Below, piece after piece: positions 1 to 8,517 of a stretch of DNA of 64,000 bases. Under the pieces are notes generated by a model, which did no database searches, had not been told where the DNA came from, and was given only the letters and a program-made list of their open reading frames with translations. The translations under genes were made by a program, and so were the position numbers. The first letter of the stretch is position 1; each line of letters starts with the position of its first letter. The DNA is taken from positions 38,287 through 102,286 of the forward strand of contig NZ_BNBC01000025.1 of the NCBI RefSeq assembly GCF_014654675.1, in the 5' to 3' direction. Origin of the DNA: Streptomyces spiralis. GTDB lineage: Bacteria > Actinomycetota > Actinomycetes > Streptomycetales > Streptomycetaceae.

Positions 1-610
1 CGCCGACGACATCGCCCTGCGCGGCGGCGTCAGGATCGCGGACGTCATGCGCACGGTCCGCGAGGCCCACGAGGCCACCGGCAAGCCGGTGCTGGTCATG
101 ACGTACTGGAACCCCATCGACCGCTACGGCGTCGAGCGGTTCACGGCCGAGCTCGCCGAGGCGGGCGGCGCCGGGTGCATCCTGCCGGACCTGCCGGTCC
201 AGGAGTCCGCCCTGTGGCGGGAGCATGCCGACAAGCACGGCCTGGCGACGGTCTTCGTCGTCGCCCCGAGCAGCAAGGACGAGCGGCTGGCCGAGATCAC
301 CGGGGTGGGCTCCGGCTTCGTCTACGCCGCCTCGCTGATGGGTGTCACCGGCACCCGCGAGTCGGTCGGCGCGCAGGCCGAGGACCTGGTGCGGCGCACC
401 CGCGCCACCGGCACCGCCCTGCCCGTCTGCGTCGGCCTCGGTGTCTCAGACCGCGCCCAGGCCGCCGAGGTCGCGGGCTTCGCCGACGGCGTGATCGTCG
501 GCTCGGCGTTCGTCAAGCGGATGCTGGACGCCCCGGACCACGCGGCCGGCGTCGCGGCCGTCCGGGACCTCGCGGGCGAACTGGCGCGCGGGGTGCGCGG
601 ACAGGCGTAG
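1..610 (+). CDS. trpA: Tryptophan synthase alpha chain (3' part)
   Basis: Cytoplasmic enzyme that cleaves indole-3-glycerol phosphate to indole and glyceraldehyde 3-phosphate and channels the indole to TrpB. The frame is already open at base 2 and about 202 residues are present, so roughly the first 70 residues of a family of about 270 lie outside the window. Visible TIM-barrel segments include ILPDLPVQES, FVYAASLMGVTG, CVGLGVSD and the phosphate-binding GVIVGSAFV near the C-terminus. It ends with TAG and is followed by a strong hairpin, so it is probably the last gene of a trp cluster that continues to the left. The identification is firm; only the missing 5' end is unknown. Confidence 0.96.
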   Translation, partial: ADDIALRGGVRIADVMRTVREAHEATGKPVLVMTYWNPIDRYGVERFTAELAEAGGAGCILPDLPVQESALWREHADKHGLATVFVVAPSSKDERLAEITGVGSGFVYAASLMGVTGTRESVGAQAEDLVRRTRATGTALPVCVGLGVSDRAQAAEVAGFADGVIVGSAFVKRMLDAPDHAAGVAAVRDLAGELARGVRGQA

Positions 611-726
611 TGATGCGGGAGCGGTCGGGCGTCGTGCCGGCCGCGAGGGGCGGTGGCCGCCGCGCCACGAGAGGGCCGCGGCGGTCACTTCGAAGCACAT
701 GATCACCCGAACGGGTGGACCTGGGA

Positions 727-753
727 CCGGGGAGGCGCAATGCGCCTCCCCGG
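727..753 (+). terminator. Perfect hairpin after trpA
   Basis: A perfect 13-base inverted repeat (arms 727-739 and 741-753, one central base) is followed by a T-containing stretch. It lies just before the GTG start of the next gene, so it could end trp transcription or sequester that gene's start region. A shorter inverted repeat, CACCCG-AA-CGGGTG, lies at 704-717. Confidence 0.6.
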
Positions 754-767
754 TTCGTTCTGGTGGT

Positions 768-1541
768 GTGAGCAACAAGAACGATGAGGGAAGGCGCACC
801 GCCCGCCAGCGGCTGGCGGTCGAGCGTGAGAAGCAGAAGGCCTCGGAGCGGCGGCGGCGCACGCTGATCGTGGCCGTCAGCGTGGTCTGCGTGCTGGGCC
901 TGGCGACGGTGATCGGCGTGCTCGCGGCGAACTCCGGCAAGAAGAAGGGCGCCAGTACCGGCCCGGTCGTGGCGCCCTCGGGGGCGCAGGGCAAGGACGC
1001 CCTCGCGATCCCGGTCGGCAAGGACGGCGCCAGGTCGACGCTCACGGTGTGGGAGGACTTCCGCTGCCCGGCCTGCCAGGCCTTCGAGGCGGCGTACCGC
1101 CCGACGATCCACCAGCTGACCGACGCCGGCAAGCTCAGAGCCGAGTACCACATCGTCCGGCTGATCGACGGCAATCTCGGCGGCACCGGCTCGCTTCGCG
1201 CGGGCAACGCCGCGGCCTGTGCCCAGGACGCCGGAAAGTTCCGCGACTACCACGACGTGCTGTTCGAGAACCAGCCCAAGGAGACCGACGACGCCTACGC
1301 GAACAACGACAAGCTGATCGCGCTGTCGGGCAAGGTGAGCGGCCTGGACACGCCGGCCTTCACCCAGTGTGTGAAGAAGGGCACGCACGACAGCTGGGTC
1401 GACAAGTCCCACAAGGCGTTCCAGGCCCGCGGCTTCTCGGGCACCCCGACCGTGCTGCTGAACGGCAAGAACATCGCCCAGGACCGCACCATGACCCCCG
1501 CGAAACTGAAGCAGATGGTGGAATCGGCCGCCAAGGGCTGA
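768..1541 (+). CDS. Membrane-anchored DsbA-like thioredoxin-fold protein
   Basis: Predicted extracytoplasmic thiol:disulfide oxidoreductase of 257 residues. A basic N-terminus (about residues 1-30) is followed by one membrane helix (about 31-52, IVAVSVVCVLGLATVIGVLA) and a DsbA-type thioredoxin domain. The active-site pair is in FRCPACQAFE, a CPAC motif with cysteines at residues 100 and 103. SGTPTVLLNG near the end carries the cis-proline loop typical of this fold. The GTG at 768 is preferred because an in-frame ATG at 699 would add residues translated through two hairpins. It lies between trpA and lgt, so a role in folding of exported proteins or lipoproteins is likely, but the substrate is unknown. 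Confidence 0.85.
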   Translation: MSNKNDEGRRTARQRLAVEREKQKASERRRRTLIVAVSVVCVLGLATVIGVLAANSGKKKGASTGPVVAPSGAQGKDALAIPVGKDGARSTLTVWEDFRCPACQAFEAAYRPTIHQLTDAGKLRAEYHIVRLIDGNLGGTGSLRAGNAAACAQDAGKFRDYHDVLFENQPKETDDAYANNDKLIALSGKVSGLDTPAFTQCVKKGTHDSWVDKSHKAFQARGFSGTPTVLLNGKNIAQDRTMTPAKLKQMVESAAKG

Positions 1542-1563
1542 CCGCCTGGTGACGCCCTGGAGC

Positions 1564-1598
1564 GGGCCGCCCGTTATGGACCCGTGTCCGGGCGGCCC
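1564..1598 (+). terminator. Hairpin between the DsbA-like gene and lgt
   Basis: Inverted repeat GGGCCGCCCG / CGGGCGGCCC (1564-1573 and 1589-1598) with a 15-base loop. It separates the thioredoxin-fold gene from lgt and suggests lgt has its own promoter. Confidence 0.6.
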
Positions 1599-1638
1599 CA
1601 CGTGGCTCCGCTCCGGCTGCGGTAGCGTCGACCTTGCC

Positions 1639-2667
1639 ATGGAACTTGCCTACATTCCCAGCCCGTCGCGCGGTGTGCTGTACCTCGGACCGATTCCGCT
1701 GCGCGGCTATGCGTTCTGCATCATCATCGGCGTCTTCGTCGCCGTCTGGCTCGGCAACAAGCGCTGGATCGCCCGCGGCGGACGGGCCGGCACGGTGGCG
1801 GACATCGCCATCTGGGCCGTGCCGTTCGGCCTGGTCGGCGGCCGGCTCTACCACGTGATCACGGACTACGAGCTGTACTTCAGCGCGGGCCGTGACTGGG
1901 TGGACGCCTTCAAGGTGTGGGAGGGCGGCCTCGGTATCTGGGGTGCGATCACGCTCGGCGCGCTGGGCGCGTGGATCGGCGCCCGGCGCCGGGGCGTCCC
2001 GATGCCCGCCTACGCCGACGCCGTCGCGCCCGGTATCGCCTTCGCGCAGGCGATCGGCCGCTGGGGCAACTGGTTCAACCAGGAGCTGTACGGGCGCGAG
2101 ACGCACGTTCCCTGGGCGCTGCACATCACCTCCTCGGCCGACGGCCGGATGCCGGGGTACTACCACCCGACGTTCCTGTACGAGTCCCTGTGGTGCGTCG
2201 GCGTCGCCCTGCTGGTCATCTGGGCCGACCGCCGCTTCACGCTGGGCCACGGCCGGGCGTTCGCGCTGTACGTCGCCGCGTACTGCGTGGGCCGCGGCTG
2301 GATCGAGTACATGCGCGTCGACGACGCCCACCACATCCTCGGTCTCCGTCTGAACGACTGGACCGCGATGATCGTGTTCCTGCTCGCGGTGACCTACATC
2401 GTGGTGTCGGCGAAGAAGCGGCCGGGCCGGGAGACCGAGGTCGAGCCGGGCCTGTCCGCCGCGGGCGAGGGAACCGAGGCACCGGCCGCCACGGACACGG
2501 ACGCGAAGGCCGCCGGCCCGGACAGCCCGGACAGCTCCGACGCGAAGACGGCCGCCGACACGGAGGACCAGGCCAAGGACGAGGTGCCGCAGGACGAGGA
2601 CCCCGGGAACGCCGGGTCCGAGGACGCCGCCGTCAAGGACGGGGCCGGGTCGGCCAAGAAGGGCTGA
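1639..2667 (+). CDS. lgt: Prolipoprotein diacylglyceryl transferase
   Basis: Integral membrane enzyme that transfers diacylglycerol from phosphatidylglycerol to the lipobox cysteine of prelipoproteins, the first step of lipoprotein maturation. The product is 342 residues. Hydrophobic segments fill about residues 15-260. The Lgt signature is visible as IGRWGNWFNQELYG near residue 145 and HPTFLYES near 175. From about residue 257 to the end runs a hydrophilic Ala/Asp/Glu-rich tail of about 85 residues that the E. coli enzyme lacks. ATG 1639 is chosen because the conserved MELAYIPSP start follows it. A TAGCGT box at 1623-1628 lies ten bases upstream and there is no ribosome site, so the mRNA may be leaderless. 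A client lipoprotein (LivK) is encoded later in this window. Confidence 0.96.
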   Translation: MELAYIPSPSRGVLYLGPIPLRGYAFCIIIGVFVAVWLGNKRWIARGGRAGTVADIAIWAVPFGLVGGRLYHVITDYELYFSAGRDWVDAFKVWEGGLGIWGAITLGALGAWIGARRRGVPMPAYADAVAPGIAFAQAIGRWGNWFNQELYGRETHVPWALHITSSADGRMPGYYHPTFLYESLWCVGVALLVIWADRRFTLGHGRAFALYVAAYCVGRGWIEYMRVDDAHHILGLRLNDWTAMIVFLLAVTYIVVSAKKRPGRETEVEPGLSAAGEGTEAPAATDTDAKAAGPDSPDSSDAKTAADTEDQAKDEVPQDEDPGNAGSEDAAVKDGAGSAKKG

Positions 2668-2695
2668 CGCCGGCCGCACGGCCGTACGCGCACGA

Positions 2696-2722
2696 GGGCG
2701 CTCCCGGGATCCGGGGGCGCCC
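2696..2722. terminator. Convergent terminator between lgt and the CitE-like gene
   Basis: Twelve-pair hairpin (2696-2707 with 2711-2722, one G-T wobble, loop GAT) in the gap between two convergent genes; it can serve both strands. Confidence 0.7.
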
Positions 2723-2764
2723 TTCAGGTCATGCGGACGTCACGGACGTCGCCGTGCGGCGCCC

Positions 2765-3631
2765 TCAGCATCGGCGGGCCAGCGCCAGCGTCCGGCGCGC
2801 CGCCGCCACCACCGCCGCGTCGACGAAGCGCCCGTCGGCGAGCGCCTGCGCACCCTGGTCCACGGTGGCCGCCTTGACGATCGTCTCGGCCTCCTCCAGT
2901 TCCCGGTCGGTCGGCAGATAGGCGCGCTCGATGATCGGCAGCTGGCGGGGGTGGATGGCCGCGCGGCCCAGGAAACCCAGGGCGCGGCCGTGGGCGCAGG
3001 AGGCCGCGAGCCCCTCCAGGTCCCGGATGTCGGGGTGGACGGACTGGGCGGGCGGGGCGAGACCGGCCGCGCGGGCGGCGACGACGATCCGGGCCCGGCA
3101 CCAGTCGAGGCCCCCGTCCTGCCGTACCCCGAGATCGGCCCGCAGATCCGCCTCACCCAGCGAGACACCCCGCAGGGACGGATGCGCGCGGGCGATGGCG
3201 TAGGCGTGCTCGATGGCCAGGGCGCTCTCCAGCAGGGCGTACAGCGGCGGCCCCGAGCCGCGGGAGGCCGCGGAGCGCCCCGCGGCCCCCGCCCGCTCCG
3301 TCCGCCGCGCGACCCGCACCACCTGCCGCGCCGACGTCACCTTCGGCAGCCGCAGCCCGGCCAGCCCCGGCCGGGACGCCACCGCGTCCAGGTCGGCGTC
3401 GGCGAGCGGCCCGTCGACCGCGTTGACGCGCACATGGACCGGGACCGGCGGCGGCTCGGAGAGCAGTTCGGCGGTGGCGGCGCGGGCGTACGCCTTGCGG
3501 TGCGGGTCGACCGCGTCCTCCAGGTCGATCACCACCACGTCGGCGCCCGAGGCCAGGGCCTTGCCGACCACGTGGGGGCGGTCACCGGGGGCGTAGAGCC
3601 AGGTGAGCGGGAAGTGGGCGGTGGCCGTCAC
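2765..3631 (-). CDS. HpcH/HpaI (CitE-like) aldolase/lyase
   Basis: A 288-residue TIM-barrel protein of the CitE group, whose members cleave citryl-, citramalyl-, malyl- or related acyl-CoA thioesters with a divalent metal. Supporting motifs are WLYAPGDRP at the N-terminus, VVVIDLEDAVDPHRK (metal and CoA side), RVNAVDG, LRLPKV, LLESALAIEHAYAIA, LGEADLRADLG and the C-terminal HPRQLPIIERAY. The GTG start overlaps the stop of the CoA-transferase gene as GTGA, so the two are translationally coupled. That pairing fits a sequence in which a CoA ester is formed and then cleaved. The exact acyl group cannot be read from the sequence. Confidence 0.85.
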   Translation of the reverse strand: MTATAHFPLTWLYAPGDRPHVVGKALASGADVVVIDLEDAVDPHRKAYARAATAELLSEPPPVPVHVRVNAVDGPLADADLDAVASRPGLAGLRLPKVTSARQVVRVARRTERAGAAGRSAASRGSGPPLYALLESALAIEHAYAIARAHPSLRGVSLGEADLRADLGVRQDGGLDWCRARIVVAARAAGLAPPAQSVHPDIRDLEGLAASCAHGRALGFLGRAAIHPRQLPIIERAYLPTDRELEEAETIVKAATVDQGAQALADGRFVDAAVVAAARRTLALARRC

Positions 3632-4842
3632 AGCGCGCCCTCCGCGCGCAGCGCGGCCAGCTCCTTCGGGGTGAGGCCCAGCTCGGTCAGCACCTCGTCC
3701 GTGTCCGCGCCGTGCGGGCGGCCCGCCCAGCGGATCGCGCCCGGGGTCGCGGAGAGCCGGAAGAGGACGTTCTGCATGCGCAGCCGTCCCAGCTCCGGGT
3801 CGTACAGCGTGGCGAAGGTGCCGAGGGCCTGGTACTGCGGGTCCGCCAGCACGTCCCGTACGTCCTGGACCGGCGCGATCGCCGCCTGGGCCTTCTCGAA
3901 GGCGGCCAGCACCTCCGTGCGGGTGTGCCGGGCGATCCAGTCGCCGACCGCCTCGTCCAGGACGTCGGCGTGGGCGGCCCGTCCGGTGCCGGTCGCGAAC
4001 CACGGTTCGTCGGTCAGCTCCGGGCGGCCCACCAGGCGCATCACCCGTTCGGCGACCGACTGCGCGGAGGCGGACACGGCGACCCAGGTGCCGTCGCAGG
4101 TCCGGTAGGTGTTGCGCGGGGCGTTGTTCTCGGTGCGGTTGCCGGTGCGGGGCTGGACGTAGCCGAGCTGGTCGTACCAGAGGGGCTGGGGGCCGAGGGC
4201 GGTCAGGATCGGCTCGATGATCGCCAAGTCGACGATCTGGCCGGCGCCGGTGCGCTCCCGCGCCGCCAGCGCGGTCATCACCGCGTACGCCGTGGCCAGG
4301 CCCGCGATGGAGTCGGCGAGCCCGAACGGCGGGAGCGTCGGCGGCGCGTCCGGCTCGCCGGTGATCGCGGCGAACCCGCTCATCGCCTCGGCCAGGGTGC
4401 CGAAGCCGGGCCGGGACGCGTACGGGCCGAACTGGCCGAAGGCGGTGACCCGGGCGAGGACCAGGCGCGGGTTGGCCGCCGACAGCTCCGGCCAGCCCAG
4501 CTCCCACTTCTCCAGGGTGCCGGGGCGGAAGTTCTCCACGATCACGTCGGCGCCGGCGGCCAGCCGCAGCAGGGTGGCGCGGCCGCCGGGCGTGGACAGG
4601 TTCAGGGTGATGGTGCGCTTGTTGCGGCCCAGCAGCTTCCACCACAGGCCGACGCCGTTCTTCGCCGGGCCGTGGCCGCGGGCCGGGTCGGGCTTGGCGG
4701 GGTGTTCGACCTTGATGACCTCGGCGCCGAAGTCGCCGAGCATGGTGGCGGCGATCGGCCCGGCGAAGAGGGTGGCGAGGTCCAGGACGCGCAGACCGGC
4801 GAGCGGCGCCGGTGCCTCCGGCTCGGGTGTGTGCGGCGTCAT
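3628..4842 (-). CDS. Class III (CaiB/BaiF) CoA-transferase
   Basis: A 404-residue family III CoA-transferase, which moves CoA between carboxylic acids through an enzyme-aspartyl anhydride. The N-terminal fold is visible as LAGLRVLDLATLFAGP and GAEVIKVEHP, and IVENFRPG follows near residue 105. The expected catalytic aspartate is Asp177 in PPFGLADSIAG. The C-terminal part contains AIAPVQDVRDVLADPQ, typical of the family. The ATG overlaps the stop of the upstream ADP-ribosylglycohydrolase gene (ATGA), and its own stop overlaps the downstream CitE-like start, so it is the middle gene of a tightly coupled operon. Substrate is unknown; a dicarboxylate or branched hydroxyacid is plausible from the lyase partner. 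Confidence 0.9.
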   Translation of the reverse strand: MTPHTPEPEAPAPLAGLRVLDLATLFAGPIAATMLGDFGAEVIKVEHPAKPDPARGHGPAKNGVGLWWKLLGRNKRTITLNLSTPGGRATLLRLAAGADVIVENFRPGTLEKWELGWPELSAANPRLVLARVTAFGQFGPYASRPGFGTLAEAMSGFAAITGEPDAPPTLPPFGLADSIAGLATAYAVMTALAARERTGAGQIVDLAIIEPILTALGPQPLWYDQLGYVQPRTGNRTENNAPRNTYRTCDGTWVAVSASAQSVAERVMRLVGRPELTDEPWFATGTGRAAHADVLDEAVGDWIARHTRTEVLAAFEKAQAAIAPVQDVRDVLADPQYQALGTFATLYDPELGRLRMQNVLFRLSATPGAIRWAGRPHGADTDEVLTELGLTPKELAALRAEGAL

Positions 4843-6203
4843 GGGCGGGACGCCTCCCGATGGGTGAGGTGGGCCAGGGTGTCGAAACCGGTGCCGTGGA
4901 ACTCGCCGACGGACGTGGCCAGTCGGTTCTTCAGCGGGGCCGTCCAGCGCTCGGGCAGCGCGGCGGGGGAGCCGGCCAGCAGACCGGTGACGGACCCGGC
5001 CGTGGCGCCGTTCGAGTCGGTGTCCCAGCCGCCGGAGACCACCCGGCAGATGGCGCCCTCGAAGTCGCCGTCGGCGTGGGTGAGGGCGGCGGCGATCAGC
5101 GCGGTGTTCGGCACGGCGTGCACCCAGTGGCAGGTGGCCGAGTGGGTGGCGTGCAGGGCGTCCACCACCGTGTCGAAGTCCTCGTGGGAGCGGGCCAGCC
5201 GGACGGCCTGCCGGACCGCCCGGGCGAGCCGGGAGCCGGGCGGCACCACGGTCAGGCCGGTGGCCAGACAGCCGTGCACGTCGTGCGCGCCGGTCGCCGC
5301 GGCCGCGATGACGGCGGCGGTGAACATCGCCGCGTAGACGCCGTTCGCGGTGTGCGTGAGGGTGGCGTCGCGGTGCGCCTGCTCGGCGGCGGCCGCCGGG
5401 TCGCCCGGGTTGGTCCAGCCGTGCACGTCGGCGCGGATCAGGGCGCCGATCCACTCGCGGAAGGGGTTGCGGTGGCGGGCGGTGCGCGGAGGTTCGATGC
5501 CGAGGAGGAGGTTGCGGTAGGCGACGCGTTCGGCGGTGAAGGTGCGGCCGGCGGAGAGCTCCTCCAGCCAGAGCCGGGCGACGTCGGTGGTGGTGAAGGC
5601 CCTGCCGTGGCGTTGCAGCAGGAGCAGGTTGATCAGCGGGTAGTCGAGGTCGTCGTCCTCGGGCATGCCGTCGATGTTCTCGGCGAGGCAGCAGGACGCG
5701 GAGCGGCGGTTCCACGGGTACCGCGCCGCCAGGTCCTCGGGGACGCCACGGGCCGTGAACCAGGTGTTCAGGGGCCAGTTGCCGGTGACCCGGGCGAGCT
5801 GGCGGATGCCGTCCAGCGGGAGCTTCTCGACGGGTTTGCCGAGCAGACAGCCCGCCGCCCGGCCGAGCCAGGCGGCCTCGAAGCGGGCCTGGTCGGTCGC
5901 CGCGGGACGGTCGGCCGGCGCCGGCCAGTCCGGGCACAGCGCCTTGATCGCGGCCAGGTCCGTCGGTTCCGCGTCCGCCAGCCGGCTCGGCAGCTCGGCC
6001 AGTTCGTCCAGGAGGTCCTCCGCGAGCAGACGCAGATAGCGTGAGGCGGGCTCCGGGGAGGCACCCGCCCGCGCCGGCGCCTCGGGGCCGCCCGCCGCCC
6101 GCCACCGTGCCGCGATCGCCGACGGCTCCCGGCCGTCCTGCACCGCCTGGCGCAGCTCGTGACCCAGCAGGTCCTCCGGCTGGACCCAGGTCAGTCGGAG
6201 CAT
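4839..6203 (-). CDS. ADP-ribosylglycohydrolase family protein, paralogue 1
   Basis: A 454-residue member of the ADP-ribosylglycohydrolase (DraG/ARH) family, which removes ADP-ribose from proteins or small molecules using two metal ions. An N-terminal extension of about 105 residues, not seen in the other three copies here, precedes the domain start (ARFEAAWLGRAAGCLLGKP). The first metal-binding motif appears as PEDDDLDY (Asp183-185), where the usual form is DDT. The C-terminal metal motif is WDTDSNGATAGSVTG near residue 415, with the aspartate pair intact. ATG 6203 has a good GGAGG site. It overlaps the upstream paralogue by 13 bases and the CoA-transferase by four. Activity is likely; the substrate is not known. 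Confidence 0.85.
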   Translation of the reverse strand: MLRLTWVQPEDLLGHELRQAVQDGREPSAIAARWRAAGGPEAPARAGASPEPASRYLRLLAEDLLDELAELPSRLADAEPTDLAAIKALCPDWPAPADRPAATDQARFEAAWLGRAAGCLLGKPVEKLPLDGIRQLARVTGNWPLNTWFTARGVPEDLAARYPWNRRSASCCLAENIDGMPEDDDLDYPLINLLLLQRHGRAFTTTDVARLWLEELSAGRTFTAERVAYRNLLLGIEPPRTARHRNPFREWIGALIRADVHGWTNPGDPAAAAEQAHRDATLTHTANGVYAAMFTAAVIAAAATGAHDVHGCLATGLTVVPPGSRLARAVRQAVRLARSHEDFDTVVDALHATHSATCHWVHAVPNTALIAAALTHADGDFEGAICRVVSGGWDTDSNGATAGSVTGLLAGSPAALPERWTAPLKNRLATSVGEFHGTGFDTLAHLTHREASRP

Positions 6204-7381
6204 CCCGGACCTCCCATCTGGGCGAACGCCCGCTCGTGGGCGCGCCGCCGTCGTACGTCCCTGTCGAAGATCTCCCGGGTCACCCCGGTCAGCGTGCGCG
6301 CCGGCTCCCACAGGTCCAGCCGGCTGGCCTCCGACACCGTCTTCGCCCAGTCCTCCGGGACCGGCGAGCCCAGCGCCCCCGCAAGCGCCCCGGCCATCGT
6401 CGCGATGGAGTCGCAGTCGCGGCCGTAGTTCACCGCACCGAGGACGGCCTGGCGGAAGTCGCCGCGCGCCACCGTCAGCATGCCCAGCGCGACGGGCAGT
6501 TCCTCGATGGCGTGCAGCCGGGACGGCCGGCGGGCGCCGAGCGAGGGGTTGCGGTAGTCCGGGCCGACCGTGTCGTACGGCGCGACCGCCGCCCGCAGCG
6601 GGCCCAGCGCCGACTCGAAGTCCGTGTGAGCGCGGGCCACTTCGCACACCTTCTCGATCGCCGCCCGGGTGCCGTCCTTCGCCAGGGACAGACACGCCGC
6701 CACCACCGAGTCGGGCGTCGCCCCCGGCGTGCAGGCGGCCGCCACTGCGGCGGCGAGGACACCGGCCGCCTCACGTCCGTACGACGACTGGTGGGCGCCG
6801 GCGACGTCGAGGGCCTCGGCGTACGCGGCGGCCGGATCGGCCGCGTTGACCAGGCCGACCGGGGCCATGTACATCGCGGCACCGCAGTTGACGATGTTGC
6901 CGACACCTGCCTCGCGCGGGTCCGCATGGCCGTAGTGCAGCCGGGCCACCAGCCACTTCTCCGCCAGGAACACCCGGTGCAGCGGCAGCGCCTCCGCCTC
7001 CAGCTCGGGGATCCAGCGGGCGTTCGTCATCAGGTCGGGGACCAGGTGGTCGGCGATCGCGTGGGCGTCGAGATGGTCGCGGACCCGGGCGTACACGCGG
7101 ACCAGCGCGTGCGTCATCAGGGTGTCGTCGGTGACGTGGCCGTCCCCCTTGTGGTACGGCGCGAGGGGACGGGCGGTGCGCCAGTCGTCGCCGTGCCAGG
7201 GGCCGACGACACCGTGGATCCGGCCGCCGTGGCGCTGGAGGATCTGGTCGGGAGAGTAGCCCTCGACGGGTCCGCCGAGGGCGTCGCCGACGGCCGCGCC
7301 GACGAGCGCCCCGGTGATCCGCTCCTCCAGACACGCCTCGCGGCGGCCGGGTCCCCGGGTTTCTTCTGCTGTGGGCGTCAT
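6191..7381 (-). CDS. ADP-ribosylglycohydrolase family protein, paralogue 2
   Basis: A 396-residue family member with all classic motifs: ITGALVGAAVGDALGGPVEG at the start, HVTDDTLMT with Asp85-Asp86-Thr87 for the first metal, and NYGRDCDSIATMAGALAGA near residue 340 with the second aspartate pair. It should therefore be catalytically competent. ATG 7381 is preferred because an AGGAGG site lies twelve bases before it. An in-frame ATG at 7393 would give an ATGA overlap with the upstream stop, as elsewhere in this operon, but the AGGAGG touches it directly. It is the most canonical enzyme of the four together with paralogue 4. Confidence 0.9.
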   Translation of the reverse strand: MTPTAEETRGPGRREACLEERITGALVGAAVGDALGGPVEGYSPDQILQRHGGRIHGVVGPWHGDDWRTARPLAPYHKGDGHVTDDTLMTHALVRVYARVRDHLDAHAIADHLVPDLMTNARWIPELEAEALPLHRVFLAEKWLVARLHYGHADPREAGVGNIVNCGAAMYMAPVGLVNAADPAAAYAEALDVAGAHQSSYGREAAGVLAAAVAAACTPGATPDSVVAACLSLAKDGTRAAIEKVCEVARAHTDFESALGPLRAAVAPYDTVGPDYRNPSLGARRPSRLHAIEELPVALGMLTVARGDFRQAVLGAVNYGRDCDSIATMAGALAGALGSPVPEDWAKTVSEASRLDLWEPARTLTGVTREIFDRDVRRRRAHERAFAQMGGPGCSD

Positions 7382-7389
7382 GCCCCGAA

Positions 7390-8517
7390 TCATCCTCCTG
7401 GCGCGGCCGGTTGTGCGGCTTCCAGAAGCCCGGCGAGTTCCACCAGATCGGTGCCGGTGAGGCGGGGCAGCACACAGCCGGACAGGGTGCGGCAGGCGTC
7501 CCGCCAGGACTCCGGGATGGCCTCGGCCCCGCCGAGAGCACCGGTGAGCGCGCCTGCCAGGGCAGGGGCGGAGTCGGCGAGACGGGACAGGCACACCGCG
7601 GCGGGCAGGGCCCGGTCGATCCGGCCGCCGGCCGCGGTGGCCAGGGCCAGGGCCACCGGAACCGTCTCGGCGGCGGCGATGCCGTAGCTGTAGACGTGGT
7701 CGACGATCTGGTGCTCCAGCAGCGGCACCAGCGCGAACGCGCCGTCGCTGTCCTCGGCCAGCTTCAGCGCGTGCCGGGCGTTGCGGCCGATCTCCGTGCC
7801 CTCGGGGAGTTCGGCCAGCGCGGCCGTGACGCAGTGCTCGACGCCGGCACCGGCGAGGGCCGCCGCGAGCGCCGCCGCCATCGCCCGGGCGCCGTGCACA
7901 CCGTCGCCGTCCTGGGTGTAGCGGGCGTCGAACTCGGCGAGTTCGGCGGCGCGGCCGGGGTCGCCCGGGTGGGCGACGGCCAGCACACACGCTCGTACAC
8001 AGGCCGCGTCGTCGAAGTAGTGCGGGTTGTCGTGCCCGGTGGCGGGCGGACGCAGGCCGGTGGCCAGGTTGCCCAGACCGGCCCGCACCGAGATGCGGGC
8101 GCGCAGCGGCAGCACCGCGGACTCCACCTCGGGCGCGCGTTCGGCCGCCGCGGCGACCTCGCTGGCCACCGCGTTCCAGGTGAGGTCGATCGCGGCCCGC
8201 ACCCGCCGTTCCCGGCTGAGGTCGCCCAGCGCGTCGTCGTCCCCGGCCCGCAGCACGGCCTCCGCCGCGAACACCGCCCATTCGGCGTCGTCGGACGGGC
8301 CGAGGCACAGCGGCTCGGGCGGCTGGTTGAGGGCGATCGGGACGGGCAGCGTGGTCGTCGCGTTCTGCTCGGCGAAGGTGTCCAGCTCACGGGTGAGCCG
8401 CCGGGTCCACTCGGGCATCCGCGCGGCCCGGTGCCGCCCGGCCGGCCACCCGGCGGCGTCACCGGCGGCCAGCCCCAGCAACAGCCCTTCGATCCGTCTC
8501 CGGCTTCTCATGCTCAT
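7390..8517 (-). CDS. ADP-ribosylglycohydrolase family protein, paralogue 3 (degenerate active site)
   Basis: A 375-residue paralogue with the family start (RRIEGLLLGLAAGDAAGWPAG) and a first-metal motif altered to PSDDAEW (Asp76-Asp77). The C-terminal motif that normally reads GRDxDT is replaced by LSRLADSAPALAGALTGA, so the second aspartate pair is lost. This argues for a weakened or changed activity, perhaps a binding or regulatory role; that is inference. The start at 8517 has GGAGG seven bases upstream. The frame stays open a further 1.4 kb upstream, but that stretch crosses a repeat block and paralogue 4 on the same strand and does not look like protein. Confidence 0.85.
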   Translation of the reverse strand: MSMRSRRRIEGLLLGLAAGDAAGWPAGRHRAARMPEWTRRLTRELDTFAEQNATTTLPVPIALNQPPEPLCLGPSDDAEWAVFAAEAVLRAGDDDALGDLSRERRVRAAIDLTWNAVASEVAAAAERAPEVESAVLPLRARISVRAGLGNLATGLRPPATGHDNPHYFDDAACVRACVLAVAHPGDPGRAAELAEFDARYTQDGDGVHGARAMAAALAAALAGAGVEHCVTAALAELPEGTEIGRNARHALKLAEDSDGAFALVPLLEHQIVDHVYSYGIAAAETVPVALALATAAGGRIDRALPAAVCLSRLADSAPALAGALTGALGGAEAIPESWRDACRTLSGCVLPRLTGTDLVELAGLLEAAQPAAPGG

